From positions 8,005,985-8,069,984 of the forward strand of contig NC_088776.1 in assembly GCF_954871325.1 (NCBI RefSeq): a stretch of 64,000 nucleotides of DNA. The letters run 5' to 3'. Each line of letters begins with the position of its first letter. Position 1 is the stretch's first letter. Under the pieces are notes generated by a model, which was given only the letters and a program-made list of their open reading frames with translations, was not told the origin of the DNA and did no database searches. Below are positions 32,746-44,799 of this stretch, piece by piece. Source of the stretch: Gordionus sp. m RMFG-2023. Lineage: Eukaryota; Nematomorpha; Gordioida; Chordodea; Parachordodidae. Both the position numbers and the translations under genes were made by a program.

Positions 32746-33450
32746 CTGCTCATAAGGCCATTTCAGCTCATTTGAACTTGATCAAATTTCTGATCCTAGT
32801 TCAAATATATACCATTTGGGGAATTTTTTTTTCTTCTTTTACCATTTATTTAATGTGGGCTATTGGAGTATGTACATATCAATTATGGTTGAAGGCTTGA
32901 TATTGACTTGTTTTTGTCAAAAAAAGGCCTAAAAAAATACTTCACCAAACATATAGAATTTGATTAAAACATATATCTTTTTTTCTTTTATAATTTACTA
33001 AAAGGGATATATTATTTTAATTTCCATAGAATTATTAAAATGTTATGTGCGAAAATCAGACAATGTTGAAAACTTATATTATTTTGAATCACATTACCCT
33101 ATTACCCATAAAATTAGCCATGCAAGGAAAATTTTGATTTAAAATAAAATAGTAGCATCGGATTAAATTAATTGAATTTCAAGTGATATCCAAATTATTT
33201 GTATAAATGATATATATGTATAACTGAAAAACAAATATATAAAATAAATTTTTATATTAAAATACCCATTTCTAAAAATTATATTACAAAATTAACACCC
33301 CTTTAACTTTAAAAATAAAATAAAATAATAATAATGGATGATGAGTTCAAATTGTGATTATCTGTACGTGTAATATTGTATTAGGCTTCCGATTGATCTA
33401 AATATAAAATTTAAAAAAAGATTATTAGCTTGTGAATTTTATATTCAAAC
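32746..33450. other. Intergenic, no gene seen
   Basis: AT-rich sequence with no clear open frame or repeat end. Confidence 0.45.
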
Positions 33451-33856
33451 AGTGTTGTTAATCGGCTCGATTTGGCCGATTTTTTAAAAAAACTTAGACC
33501 TAATTTATAGTAAACGCGTTACCTTCGAGCGTTGCCATATTTAAAATTGTGTTATTACAGCTGATTCAGTTTTAAAAACTAATTTAGATAAAGCTAAAAT
33601 AGAGATGATTGTTTTTTTTATAATATTTAAGAAAAATTGTTTATATTGAATTCACTAATTTATTGGCTAAATTTTGCAATAACGCTAAGTTAAATAACGC
33701 GTTTACTATAAATTAGGTCTTACTCGTTAATTTAGCTAGAAAAATATAGCCGTAACTTCGAGATTTAGCTGGACATCTATGACCAAAAAATCTTATTTTT
33801 CTGGTCGATTTAGCCGTTTTCAAGAATAAGCTCAAATCGAACTTTTTAACAACTCT
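33451..33856. mobile_element. Hairpin MITE (family H) interrupted by a TTA MITE
   Basis: Outer arms AGTGTTGTTAATCGGCTCGA and TCGAACTTTTTAACAACTCT define a family H copy. It is split by the element at 33497-33719; without that insertion it is about 180 bp, the usual size. Confidence 0.85.
33497..33719. mobile_element. PIF/Harbinger-like MITE (family T), intact ends
   Basis: Perfect 22-bp terminal inverted repeats beginning GACCTAATTTATAGTAAACG, flanked by the 3-bp direct repeat TTA (33494-33496 and 33720-33722), the signature target of PIF/Harbinger. 223 bp, non-coding. Its insertion into a family H copy gives a relative age: this copy is younger than its host. Confidence 0.9.
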
Positions 33857-34172
33857 ATTATTCAAACAAATAATAAAATTAAATTAGAGTATATATCATC
33901 ATGTTAAAGCCTTGCAAGTCCCACCGGAAATATAACCGGGTCGGGCTTAAAAAATCTATAAATATTATAAAAATTCATTTAAAAAAAAAATTTAAGATAA
34001 AAATGATGATTAAAATTTTTATAGGATTAGAACAGAGTAATCATCCAAATTTATAAAATGCTTTTAATTTATGTTTTCTTTATTTTCGTTTAAAATGTCG
34101 GGCTCCAAGTTTTAATAATTAATTAAAACTTTTGGGCCCGGTCGCAAAAATTAAATTTGCAGGACATATATA
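33857..34172. repeat. Small repeat with GC-motif ends
   Basis: CCTTGCAAGTCCC... and ...GGGCCCGGTCGC...TTTGCAGGAC form weak inverted ends around an AT-rich core, similar in style to the hAT MITEs but without a clear target duplication. Confidence 0.35.
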
Positions 34173-35178
34173 CATGGTTGCCAGATTTCCCGCTTCAGTT
34201 GTAATTTCCAGATTTTTTAGTTTCATTTACCCCAAAACACGCCGTCTATTGACTTACCATTTTCCCGATTTTCCCTAATAGATTAACCAGAAACTTACGC
34301 TATCATTTTTTATTTCAATTCAATCATACATTTACAAAGGCACCTTGTTGTTGTTTATTTTTTTTATCCATATTTTGAGAAAGGAAGAAACAAATACATG
34401 TTTAACATTCAAAAAAATTTTCTAAAATCGCAATAACAAAATGATTGGAATTCCATTTATATCCATGGGTCAGAGAAGATAAAGAATATAGCCTAAATGA
34501 AATTATATAATATGCAATGCAAAATTTAATTTCAACCATGGAGGACACTATGATGTAAAAAAATCTCAACAAGTCAAATATTTTTAATTTAAAAAATAAG
34601 AAATCATCAAATAATATTCAACTATACTTCAAAAATAATAATTTATGTGATGATAATACTGCAATAGCCGAAATGACATTCATCTATCACACAATAAAAT
34701 ATTCGTACACAGAATTGCGCTACAAACTTATCCTATACTCTTGATTCAAAAACAATCAGTAACATAGGATAATAAATTAACATTCGGGGAAGTTGAATTA
34801 ATAATAATCAATTTTAATTCGAATTAGATAAACTATTTCAGGAGTTCTTTGTTTTAAATAAATTTTAGTTCAAATATATTAAATTTGACTCAAAAACAAA
34901 TCACATACAAACGCTGATTCAGAGCGCATATTTAGTTTAATGAAAAATTTTTGGCGGAAAGATCGTAATCGATCATCTTTATTAGTTTTAGAAATGGAAT
35001 TAATGATCAAACATTATTTTAATTTTACTTGTATAGATTTTAAGGAATATGTAAAAAAATAAAAATTTAATAAAAAATCTTTCTAAAAAATATGTAGATT
35101 TTTAAATAATATCTATGTTATAAAAAATTTTTTGAATTATTGTTAATTCTCCCGCTTTTTGTTTGAATGAATCTGGCA
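34173..35178 (+). mobile_element. Decayed hAT transposon, copy 1 of a two-copy family
   Basis: Inverted ends GGTTGCCAGATT...CCCGC / GCGGGAG...AATCTGGCAACCCTG. Near 34925-35060 the plus strand carries the end of a hAT dimerisation domain (FSLMKNFWRKDRNRSSLLVL, EMELMIKHYFNF). Upstream coding sequence is broken beyond reading. A second copy of the same family lies inverted at 38508-38950. Confidence 0.7.
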
Positions 35179-35301
35179 ACCCTGCAACATGTTATTTATA
35201 ATTTAATATAAATTTATAAAATATGTCTGTCATAGAAGAAGGTCAATATAAACCAATTTAACATTAATTGCCCAAAATATTTGTTTTTATGAAAAAATAT
35301 A

Positions 35302-36559
35302 TTATACTGTTATAGTCGCCGTTGAATCTACTTCTGTCAAAAGAACATCGTAATTATAATTATACATGTTGGAAGCTCCTATTCTAGTTACATTCATATT
35401 AATTCTGTTATTTACATCCTTGAACAGCGTTGCAGGAATGGGAGTAATTTTACCATTGCTTCCTATTAAACTACCAGCAACCAAATTTGTTGTAACCACT
35501 TTATTTTTTATATTTTTTTTTTAAAAAAAGTTTTCCTTAAAATTTTATCTAAAAATAATTTTAATCATGTTAATACTTAATTATTAATATCAATCAAATC
35601 TATTTTTAAAGTAAAGAAATCGAGTTTTAATATCATAAATAAATTATAACTCCTTTCAAACTACAAATTAAGGGATAATAACATAATTTATACCCGTATT
35701 GGTTTTCACAAATACCGTAGTCGTGACTGTCGCAGTGCACACACCTGTGCCGCGTGTAATAACAATTACGCCAGGATTGCCTAAAATGACAAAATTCTTT
35801 TAAAGAAATTGACTAAATTTTATAAAACTAACCTAGAGGGAAGAATGAATTAGGTCCTCGTCCTTTGAAATAGTCATTATTCCGAGGCCTACCGTTTAGA
35901 GTGAAAGAACAGCCCTGAGCTGATAACATATTCATTAAAAATATAGTACATATTAATATACAGTATTATAATCTGCTCATAAACGTTCCTGTTTACAATA
36001 TTTTCTCGCTTTTAATACTTTAAATTTAAATTAACAAATAATTTAGTTTCTAGATTTCTTGTGGAACTATATGAGTAGATTACTGTAGTGTATATGTCGT
36101 ATTGAGATATGTAATCCACGGGGTATTCGTAGTCTCCAAATTTTAAATCATCTACCGAGGGCGAATTTTTAAATTAAAATCCGATTTACCCGAAAATGTA
36201 TTTCAGCTTGTGTATAGCACTTATCCTATGAATTTCAGAATTTTAGGCATAAACATTTTTAGACTTTTATTATTTATATAAAGAATCCATATATAAATTG
36301 TGGCAATATCTTTGAAATTCACATTGTAGGTACTCTATAAATGCTGGAAAACATCTTCGATCAAATCAGATTTTTAAAATATAAATACCGTCTTCAGTAA
36401 CGTGATTTAAAATCCATGAATTCCATATCCCAATACTACACACATGTATATATATACATATTTTTTAAATTACAATTTTATATATTTATTACCTTTGACT
36501 AACAAAATTAGAACTTGAGCCACTAACAAGACCGTTATTAATTTAAATTGAGAATTCAT
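35302..36559 (-). CDS. Small secreted protein of unknown family, four exons
   Basis: Exons on the minus strand: 36559-36493, 35919-35833, 35780-35694, 35498-35302. They join in frame to 145 residues plus TAA. Residues 1-22 (MNSQFKLITVLLVAQVLILL then VK) form a signal peptide, with a likely cut near VKAQG, just before CSFTLNGRPRNNDYFKGRG. The mature part has two Cys (one in exon 2, one in exon 3), a Thr/Val-rich stretch (TATVTTTVFVKTNT, then VVTTNLVAG), one N-glycosylation sequon (NVT) and ends STATITV. Every intron is phase 1, and exons 2 and 3 are both exactly 87 bp, so skipping either keeps the frame. The exons are GC-richer than their surroundings. I recognise no domain and infer only secretion. 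Intron 1 contains a possible extra exon (36068-36133). Confidence 0.72.
36068..36133 (-). CDS. Candidate Tyr-rich cassette exon of the secreted-protein gene
   Basis: 66 bp within intron 1, preceded by an AG (TTTGGAG) and followed by GTTCCA on the minus strand. In the frame set by exon 1 it would encode DYEYPVDYISQYDIYTTVIY plus SY and splice on in phase 1, like every other exon of the gene. The acceptor has no clear pyrimidine tract. It could be an alternative exon, part of another gene or chance. Confidence 0.3.
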
Positions 36560-36818
36560 TTTATTAGAAGCGTATTCGTGCTAATGTCAAAAATTGTAAA
36601 TAAAATTTTGAACAAATATAATTCGCATAATATATAGTTTTTTTTGTTGGCATCTCCTTATTTATTTGAACAAGTTTTATAAGGTGTTTACAAATTAATT
36701 ACGTATGATAATAATAAAATAGCAATAAATTATTAATAATGTATAACGATTTTTTTATATTTAAACTAAACTACAAAAAAAAATAAAGGTTAGCCCCTTT
36801 TACCTTAAAACTTTTCGG

Positions 36819-37027
36819 TAGTCTTGTTAAACGACCCGATTTTATAAAACAACCCGATTAGGATTTTAGACGAAATAATATTAAGTATAAGCCTGCAAAT
36901 TCCATATGCTGAATGATCTAGACTTCCATTTGTTGTATCCCGAGGTTTACATCATATTTATTTGGCTAAAAATTTTAATCGAGTCGTTTTCAAGAATCTA
37001 CCCAAATCATGCCGTTTAACAACACTA
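36819..37027. mobile_element. Hairpin MITE (family H)
   Basis: Begins TAGTCTTGTTAAACGACCCG and ends ATGCCGTTTAACAACACTA, with matching inner arms (AACCCGATTAGGATTTTAGA / AAAATTTTAATCGAGTCG). TA ends fit the family target site. Confidence 0.8.
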
Positions 37028-37145
37028 TAGTTCTTGGCTATACAATCAATCTCATGAAATATATCCTTAAATTAAATAAGGAGAAAAGTATATTTAGTAA
37101 ACATAAATAAACTCTGACAATTCTGGGGATGCAAAACAATTTTCC

Positions 37146-37149
37146 AATT

Positions 37150-37245
<96 letters not shown>

Positions 37246-37247
37246 TC
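37146..37247. repeat. (CTTT)n microsatellite
   Basis: About 25 uninterrupted TTTC units. The KKER open frame on the opposite strand is an artefact of this repeat. Confidence 0.97.
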
Positions 37248-38507
37248 CAATAATTTTTTTTTAAAAGAGCGATTCTTTAAATTTTAGTCAAATACATGCT
37301 ACAGATTTCTTGAAGGTTATGCATGAAAACTCAAATTAAGAAGAAATAAAAATTTGACTCTCCTCGATTTCTTTTTAAAAAATGGAAAATGTGAGTTATA
37401 ATATGTAGACTCTAAAATTTTAAAAATGTAAGTTAACAACTCCAAAAAAAAACACATAAAAGAAAGGCTCTATGGAAAGAAAATTTTTGAAGATTGTTGT
37501 TGCAAGACACTTGGATCATCTGTGAATGGAGATAAATTATGTAAATTTGATTACGATAAAATATTTCGCATATGGGCCCCAGGTCGGAGATAGGGCAAGC
37601 GGGGTTAATATTATATGAGATATGGACGAAAACTGATTCAGGCTAGGGTAGGGTTTTGATAAATTTAACAATTTTTAAATTCGTTTAAAGAAGGAGAAAT
37701 AAAATCCATATCTCATCCTGATTGATTTCATTTCCAAAACATATATGTTTAGTGGGGTTAGATTATTAATATATTTATAAATGGGTGTATATTGTAAGAT
37801 AGTTTTTTTAAAAAAAATCTTTATATTTCTTTAAATATTATTTATTATTATGTGGATGTAGCTCAAGATAAAATTAAATGAATATGCTTTTTTATTTATT
37901 TGAATTAAGAAGAAATAAAATTCTCCTTTTTTGATACTAAGTAAATATTACAAGTCAAATAATTAATATTCATTAGATAATTTTAAATTTTAGGAATTTT
38001 TACTAGATAAATAATTCTTCTGACTGTGATTATTGATAATAAAAGTTATTAGTAAACAACTAGTGAAGCACATAGTGTAATATGTATGCGTCATATTTAT
38101 GATGATCTCTAATACAAAAACATTGGAAAAGATGTTTTTTTTTAAATATTTTTTTGACATCATGCCAATTATTATTTAAAAGCAAATAATTGAAAATTGA
38201 AATGGGAAGCCATTAAAATAATTTTTAAACAATGGCGGGGCGGGCGGGCAGGTTAAATAAATATTTAATAGATAAGCGTGAGGATAGGCGGGTAAATATT
38301 TTTTTAAAAGATTATTATTGGACGGGCGGGCGGGTTAAAAAAAACTATGCTTTTTTAAATATAAATAAATAACATAAAATGTCATTATTTTTATTGTGAA
38401 ATGAATGTAACATGACAGATGTCAGAAAAAATAATCTAAAAGTAATACAAAAAGAAACGGGCAAGAATTTTATGGGTAAAAAAATTTGGTGGAAATCTAA
38501 AAAAATT
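37248..38507. other. Intergenic with a GGGCGGGCGGG-type repeat piece
   Basis: 38230-38340 carries GGCGGGGCGGGCGGGCAGGTT and GACGGGCGGGCGGGTT motifs resembling the subterminal region of the hAT at 23996. The rest is AT-rich without a gene. Confidence 0.4.
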
Positions 38508-38950
38508 CAGGGTTGCAAGATTCATTCAAACAAAAAGCCGGAGAATTTAACAATAATTCATTATATTAATTTTTTTTTCCTTGTGACTTTTTCTTTATTT
38601 AAATGAATATGTTTATTACGCAAGAGTAAAATAAATGAAGGATAATAGTGTATATTATTTCTTTTAATATAAAATTAATAGATTTTATTTAAAAATCAGT
38701 ATACATATTTTTTAGAAGATTTTATATTATTAATTAAATTATTATTTTTTGTTTTCATATTACTTAAAATCTATACAAATAAAATTAAAATTATGTTTGA
38801 TCATTTATTCCACTTCTAAAACTGACGAAGATAATCGTTTACGATCTTTCAGCCAGATATTTTTCATTAAACTAAATATGCCCTCTTAATCTTTTATGAG
38901 ATGTTTACATTAGTCAAATTCGATATATTATTATTTTGATCTATAAATGT
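38508..38950 (-). mobile_element. Decayed hAT transposon, copy 2 (truncated)
   Basis: Begins CAGGGTTGCAAGATTCATTC and continues like the right end of the copy at 34173-35178, inverted. Near 38890-38770 (minus) it encodes FSLMKNIWLKDRKRLSSSVL and EVE, the same dimerisation-domain stretch as copy 1. The other terminal repeat was not found, so the copy is truncated. Confidence 0.65.
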
Positions 38951-39139
38951 ATTTAAATAACGAATTCCTGGATTAATTCATCTAATTCGATATCTTTTAC
39001 ATTAATTAATTTATTAACGATAATACTTAGATTATTTCTTTTATTATTTGTAAATTTATATTTTTTTTTCTAAATACTTAATGATTTTAATGAATTTATT
39101 AACTTCATTTTGAAATGAAATCTTATATTACATAGCAAC

Positions 39140-39400
39140 ACAAATAATAGATGCTGGTTAATTTGCAGTCATAGTCATGACACACTCACGATGTAAACTA
39201 ATATCAGAATTTATTATGTTGGATAAATTGATAAAATAAAAACACTTAAAATCTTTGGTAAAAATAATTATGCAAATATATTGAAGCCAGTTATTTACAC
39301 GGCAAGGATGCCATATTATAAATAAAACATTTTCTAACCATAAAATAAGGACTAGAATGATATGATGAAACAATTAAGATTTTATATATTGTCGCACCAC
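39140..39400 (-). other. Short open frame, unassigned
   Basis: 71 codons on the minus strand including NVLFIIWHPCRVNNWLQ. It may be a more 5' part of the hAT copy at 38508, but I cannot align it. Confidence 0.2.
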
Positions 39401-39539
39401 CTCTAGTTGATATATTATATCTTAAAATAATAGTAGTTTGTAATAATATCAAATACACTCGTATTATAAATTTAATTCAAAACTGTTTTTCAATTAAGAA
39501 AAAAATAGCTAAAATCACGTAAAAAAAGAGAAGAAAAGA

Positions 39540-39850
39540 TATCTAATTCATTACATCCATTGTGGGATGAATAATAAGATGTTTAATTTTTAATAATATT
39601 TTAAAATAACTAGATGGCGTTAGAAAATTGAATGCAAATTGTTACTTATATTTATTATCAAAAGCATTTATTAGTAAAATTTATTAAAATATTAACTTTA
39701 ATATATTATATAACTGTCAAATAAGTCTGAAAAGTAGCATTTTACCTAATATTTTATAACCAATTATATATGATAAAGGATTATAAACTATATGTCTACT
39801 TACTTTTTATAAAGAAATCTTTTAAACTTATTTGGACATTGAAAATATTT
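39540..39850 (-). repeat. Internal fragment of family P, inverted
   Basis: Reverse complement of the 27120-27420 interior, for example AACTAGATGGCGTTAGAAAA against CAATTATTTAACGCCATC and the shared CATATGTCTACTTACTTTTT block. Ends are missing. Confidence 0.6.
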
Positions 39851-40112
39851 TTAGGAAGAGGCTTGGTCATTAATTTAAAAATGAATAATACAGTTGAATA
39901 GGGATTTTCAGCTGATCACAATATTAAATTTGTTAATTTACAATTAATATATGTTTTTATTTTTTTAATTAGGGTTAGTAAGCTTCAACTGCTAATGCTA
40001 AATTAATATTTAGTGAGTGATATTGATGTTCTATTTTTAACACAGAATTTGATTGCAAACTGTAGTGAAAATATAATTTATTTGTATTAATCTAATCTAA
40101 TATTTAAAATCA

Positions 40113-43100
40113 TAGGCGTCAGGATTTTCCTAAGGGGAGATGGGAATTAAAAATTTATATAAAATATAATTAATTACTTGTATATACATTAATATAAAAG
40201 CATGGTAATAATTTCCAAACAAGTATAAGAAATTTATTTAGAAAAAGTAAGTAGGCATATAGTTGATATTCCTCTATTATATAGAATTAGTTACAAAATA
40301 CTAGGTAAAATTCCACTTTTACAGATATATTTGACAGATAGAGAATATATTACAGTTAATATTTAAAAAAAAAATTTACTAATCAATGCTCTTGATAATA
40401 AATATAGCAACAATTTGCATTCAATTATTTAATGCCATCTATTTATTTTAAATAAAATATTAAAAATTAATCTTCATATTATTTATCTAACAATGTCTTT
40501 AAATTTTCTGATATTCTTATCAATATTTTATATTCTGTAAAATATATAATTCGCTATATTGGTAAAAATTACTTGATTGTCATATGATAATTGATAAAAT
40601 TTGATATACTGTAAATCTACGACATTTAATATTCCACTGTTTGTATTGTCCTTTAATTTTTTATTTAATTTATGATTTAATTTTATCAATAGTTTTATAA
40701 TTATATTTTACTTTTATTAAGATAAATAAATTAAAATTACTCACTTTATAAAAAAAATATATTTGACAGTGACGAGGCGTCAAGTTTACTACTAGGGAAG
40801 CAATCAAAAAAAATTTTTATTTTATTTATTAGTCAAACCATAAAAAATTAAGATTTATAAATAAGCGGAATTCGTCTTTGTTTTTGAGTAAAATGATCAA
40901 GTACTGAATTATAAAAGTTATTACTAGATTTTAAATTTTTCAATAATTTTCTTTCAATAGAAATCAAAGCTAGATTCGATAATCGATTTTGACTCATTCT
41001 GTTTCTACAATAAGATTTGATTATTTTTAAAGATGAAAACCCCCGTTCTGCACTTGCTGTTGTTGCAGCCAAAGTTAAAATGAATTTGCATAATTTAAAA
41101 AACTCTTTAAAACTTTTCATCATCTCTTTCTAAATTCATCGTCACGAAACACTACCTTTAATTGGTTTACCAGCTTGTGTAAGTCGAAAAATTGAGAATA
41201 AGTGTCATTTAAATTGTCTAATAAATATTTGGGGAAATTTTGATTAAATATTTTGAAATTTACTAATATCTAACAATTCGACGAATTTGATATTTCTTAA
41301 TGTATCAAACCGAAAATCAATTTCATTGAGTATCTATTATTTTAATTATCAAATTTTTATAAAATTCTCTTGTATTAGGCAATCCGGATCTATTACGTTT
41401 TTTATCTAAATTGTCTTCAATATTTTCCTTTACATTTAAATTTCTCCAAAAAACATCAAAGTTTTCTATGTTAGATTTAACTGAATTTCTGAAATCGTTA
41501 ATACTTATAAGACAATATGATACATCGTTAATTTTAGTTTGAAGTATATCAAATAATAAATCAGATTCTGGAAAAACTTCTTGAAAAAAATATAACAAAA
41601 TTAGAAAATTTGCATCATTTAATATATTTAAATAACCACGAGATGTTATTAGAACATCATTATCCCAAACAATATCAGATTCTTCATCAATCATACTTTA
41701 AAAAAAAACGACTAGATCCTTCAAATAATTGAAAACTGTTTGAACCAGCCGATCATTGTATTTCCATCTTGTTGGGGCTACTCGTGTAATCTTTTTTTAA
41801 CATATTTATCAAATTCTGCTGTACGCTTAGATGATGTACTAAAAAAATTGGCTAAACCAGATAAAGTTGCAAAAAAACCTTACATTCTTTAATTTTGCTG
41901 CAAGATTTTGATAATATAAGATTTAATTTGTGGCAAAACAATGAATATAAAGTGCAGAAGGATTGACGTCTCTAATTTTTGCTTGCAGTCCATGTGAATC
42001 ACCTGGCATAACAGCTGCGCCATCGTAACTTTGACCCATCAATTTTTTCATAATTTTCTTATCATTCAAAAATTTAATGACAAATTTTGATAAAGAATTA
42101 GCATCACGATGCATTGTAACATCAAAGAATTCAATAAATCTTTCATATAATGTCCCGTTATTTAAAACATATCGAAGAACTACAGCCAGTTGGGATTTAT
42201 TATTTATATCAATTGTTTCATCTAATATTATTGTTATAAATTCCGTTTCTTCCAATTCATCTAATATTTTTTGGTGTAAGACATATGAAATGGAATTAAT
42301 TAAATCATTTTGGATATCACTTGATAGTCCAATAAAAGTTGTACTATTTTCTAAATGATGTTTTAATAGCAAATTTTCTTCCGCAAGCAAATACATTAAT
42401 TCAATATAATTTCCTCTATTTACTGAATTAGGTGATTCATCATCACCACGGAATGCGAGCTGCTGAACTCCAAGAAAACATATAGAATTGATTAAAATTT
42501 TCAATATTTCTCTATATGATTTAACTTTCGAATTATGCTGTTCGATTGATATTTTGCGCATCGAATCTATCATATTTTCAATACGAATTTCGCCAAATGT
42601 TTTTAATTGAATCATCGACTGCAAATGAGCTGTTGATTCTTCATGTCGTTTAACTGCCTTTGAAAAATTATTCATATCCGAAAATCCTCTATCATTTCAA
42701 ACATATTTTTCCTTTGGGAATAATAAGCATGACCAACAATATAGAGAATTAGAAAATTCACATCCAGTGAGCCATTCATATTTATCGATAGAAAAATTAC
42801 GAATGCAAGATTTTATTTCTTTTTTTAAATTTCTTAAAATTGGCTTTGGTCTTCCTTTTTCAATAATTAATTTTTTGGTATCAAAATTTCTTGAGCTAAA
42901 TGATAATATTAATAAATTTTCAATAATACAATTACAATTAATCAACATTAATTTAAAGAAAAAAAAATTTTTTTTAAAAAAGTAAGAAAAAAAATTTAAT
43001 ATAAAAAATTTATTTTTCTTTTATAATAGAATAAGCAATTTTTTATTTGCTTCCCCAATGCTTATATTTTAATCGTAAAATTAAACAATATCATAACATG

Positions 43101-44096
43101 ATTTTCTATTTATTTATTGAAAAAATAAGCAATATTAGATTTGATTCCCTCTTGTATATTTTTTTTGACGTAATAAAAAAATTACACCAAAAAAATATCG
43201 TATGAATCATGATTTATTAGTATATTTATTATAGGGAAATAAGCAATATTAAATTTGCTTCCATCATTTTTTAACATAGTAAATATAATAGTAAATTTTT
43301 GAACGTAGTAAAAATAATAGTAAATTTTTTAACGTAAATTTTTTATCGTAGTAAAATATTATAAATCTTCTTAACGTTATAAAAAATATATTAATTATTT
43401 TAAGGAAGTAATTTTATTTTTTTTTAGCATAGTATAAAGATTATATTAAGTTTATCTAAGAATTTTGTAAAAAAAATTTCAAGGGAAGCAATGCTTCCCT
43501 TGCTTCTATGGACGCTTCGTCCCTTAGTAATTTTATGGAATAATTATAATACATTTCACTTTTGTCTTAAGACTTATCTTATATTCCATTTCTTAAAAAG
43601 CATTTTTGGTTCACTTTTTTTATATATAAATGCTTTTTTCCAAAAATGTATAAATTATGATGAATATTTTTATAAAAAAATATTAACTTTTACATTCTTT
43701 CTTTCAATTTATTGTTTAAGTTATATGCATGCATTTTTGGGGGTCATGGAGTGGAGGGAGGACCAAGGGGGATATTTTTTATTAGCTTAAAATGATATTC
43801 ACAAAAATTGATAAATTTCTGAAGGGGGGCCCTTGCCCCCCTCCTGGCTACGCTTATGCTTAAAATAGTATTCACTTAATAAATATTTAGACAATCTTAT
43901 TAATTTTTAAATAATAAAATTAAATCTATATATTACTTAATAGAATGATAAAAGAAATCGTGGGGGCAATCAAAAAAATTTATATTTAGTTCAAGGGGTT
44001 AAGATACCATTAAAAAAAAATTTTTGCTTCAGGGGAATATTTAAATTTTTTAGGGGGTTCGAACCCCTGCGCCCCCCCCCCCCTAGCGACGCCACT
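40113..44096 (+). repeat. Family P copy enlarged by a hAT insertion
   Basis: The left end CATAGGCGTCAGGATTTTCC and interior 40190-40765 follow the 27-kb copy closely; the match resumes at 43526 (TAGTAATTTTATGGAA). Further P-type ends occur at 43730-43860 and 44050-44096 (C run then CTAGCGACGCCACTG), so more than one P copy may be merged here. Confidence 0.55.
40767..43526 (-). mobile_element. ZMYM/TTF-type hAT transposon, nearly full length
   Basis: Inverted ends CAGTGACGAGGCGTC / GACGCTTCGTCCCTTA, each followed inward by AGGGAAGCAA-type sequence. Minus-strand transposase: TTF zinc-finger-like YEWLTGCEFSNSLYCWSCLL (about 42770), DUF4371-like region with ETEFITIILDETIDINNKSQ and GQSYDGAAVMPGDSHGLQAK, and C-terminal hAT dimerisation motif TASAERGFSSLKIIKSYC (about 41050) ending near 40848. 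An in-frame TGA at about 42697 and frame changes near 41925, 41700 and 41300-41130 break it into four pieces. Comparison with the uninterrupted 27.7-kb copy of family P shows the empty site. No clean 8-bp duplication found. Confidence 0.88.
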
Positions 44097-44232
44097 GAAT
44101 AGAATGAACTATATGATAATCTTGCTGATCGGAAAATTATTGATTATAGCGAATTAGTTAGCTCATCCGAATATTTTTTGAGAAGACGCAATTCAATTTT
44201 TATTGTTGATACTAACATTTTTGAACTCTTAT
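44096..44232 (+). other. Coding-like 43-codon segment, unidentified
   Basis: Directly after the C-run end of family P, open in one frame: NELYDNLADRKIIDYSELVS, SSEYFLRRRNSIFIVDTNIF, ELL, stop. An AG precedes it (GAATAG). The composition looks protein-coding and IFIVDTN faintly recalls the first strand of PIN nucleases, but nothing else supports that. It could be a stranded terminal exon. Confidence 0.25.
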
Positions 44233-44799
44233 GACTTATAAAAAAATAACGTAAAATATTTTAAGAAAACATTAAAAAAACGTAGCATCTGGATGCTATT
44301 ATTTTTATATTCAACACATTTAAAACAATATAATATAAAATATAAATAATAAGATATAAATTTTTTGATTGATTGTATAAATATGAATTCCCAAATATTA
44401 AGAAAAGGAAACACTAACTCATTAAGGATGCTATTACAAACTTACATTCTTTTCACATATATGTCGTTGATTAATGTACATTACTGTCCTTTAATCAATT
44501 TGCACCATAAAACGGCGCTAATCCGATATATTTTACAATTTTAAATATATTTAATACATGAATCGCCAATCTAGTATTATCACATTATATTACTACAGTT
44601 TATTTTTTGATATGATTTAATTAATCAGATAATCGATTGTTAATTTTTAATATATATTAATATTCTATAACTAAAGTTATATAACTAATTTTAATATAAT
44701 ATAATATAGAATGACAATACTTTTGAATTAAAATTATTTACAAAAACTAATGACCACTTATTTTCATTAAATTTACATCAATTCATAATATCATATGGT
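44233..44799 (+). promoter_or_regulatory. Presumed promoter region of GTF2E2
   Basis: AT-rich stretch immediately 5' of the GTF2E2 ATG; no specific element can be identified. Confidence 0.3.

Noticed and set aside
37038-37250. Lys/Glu/Arg-repeat protein on the minus strand
   Set aside because: Pure translation of the (CTTT)n microsatellite.
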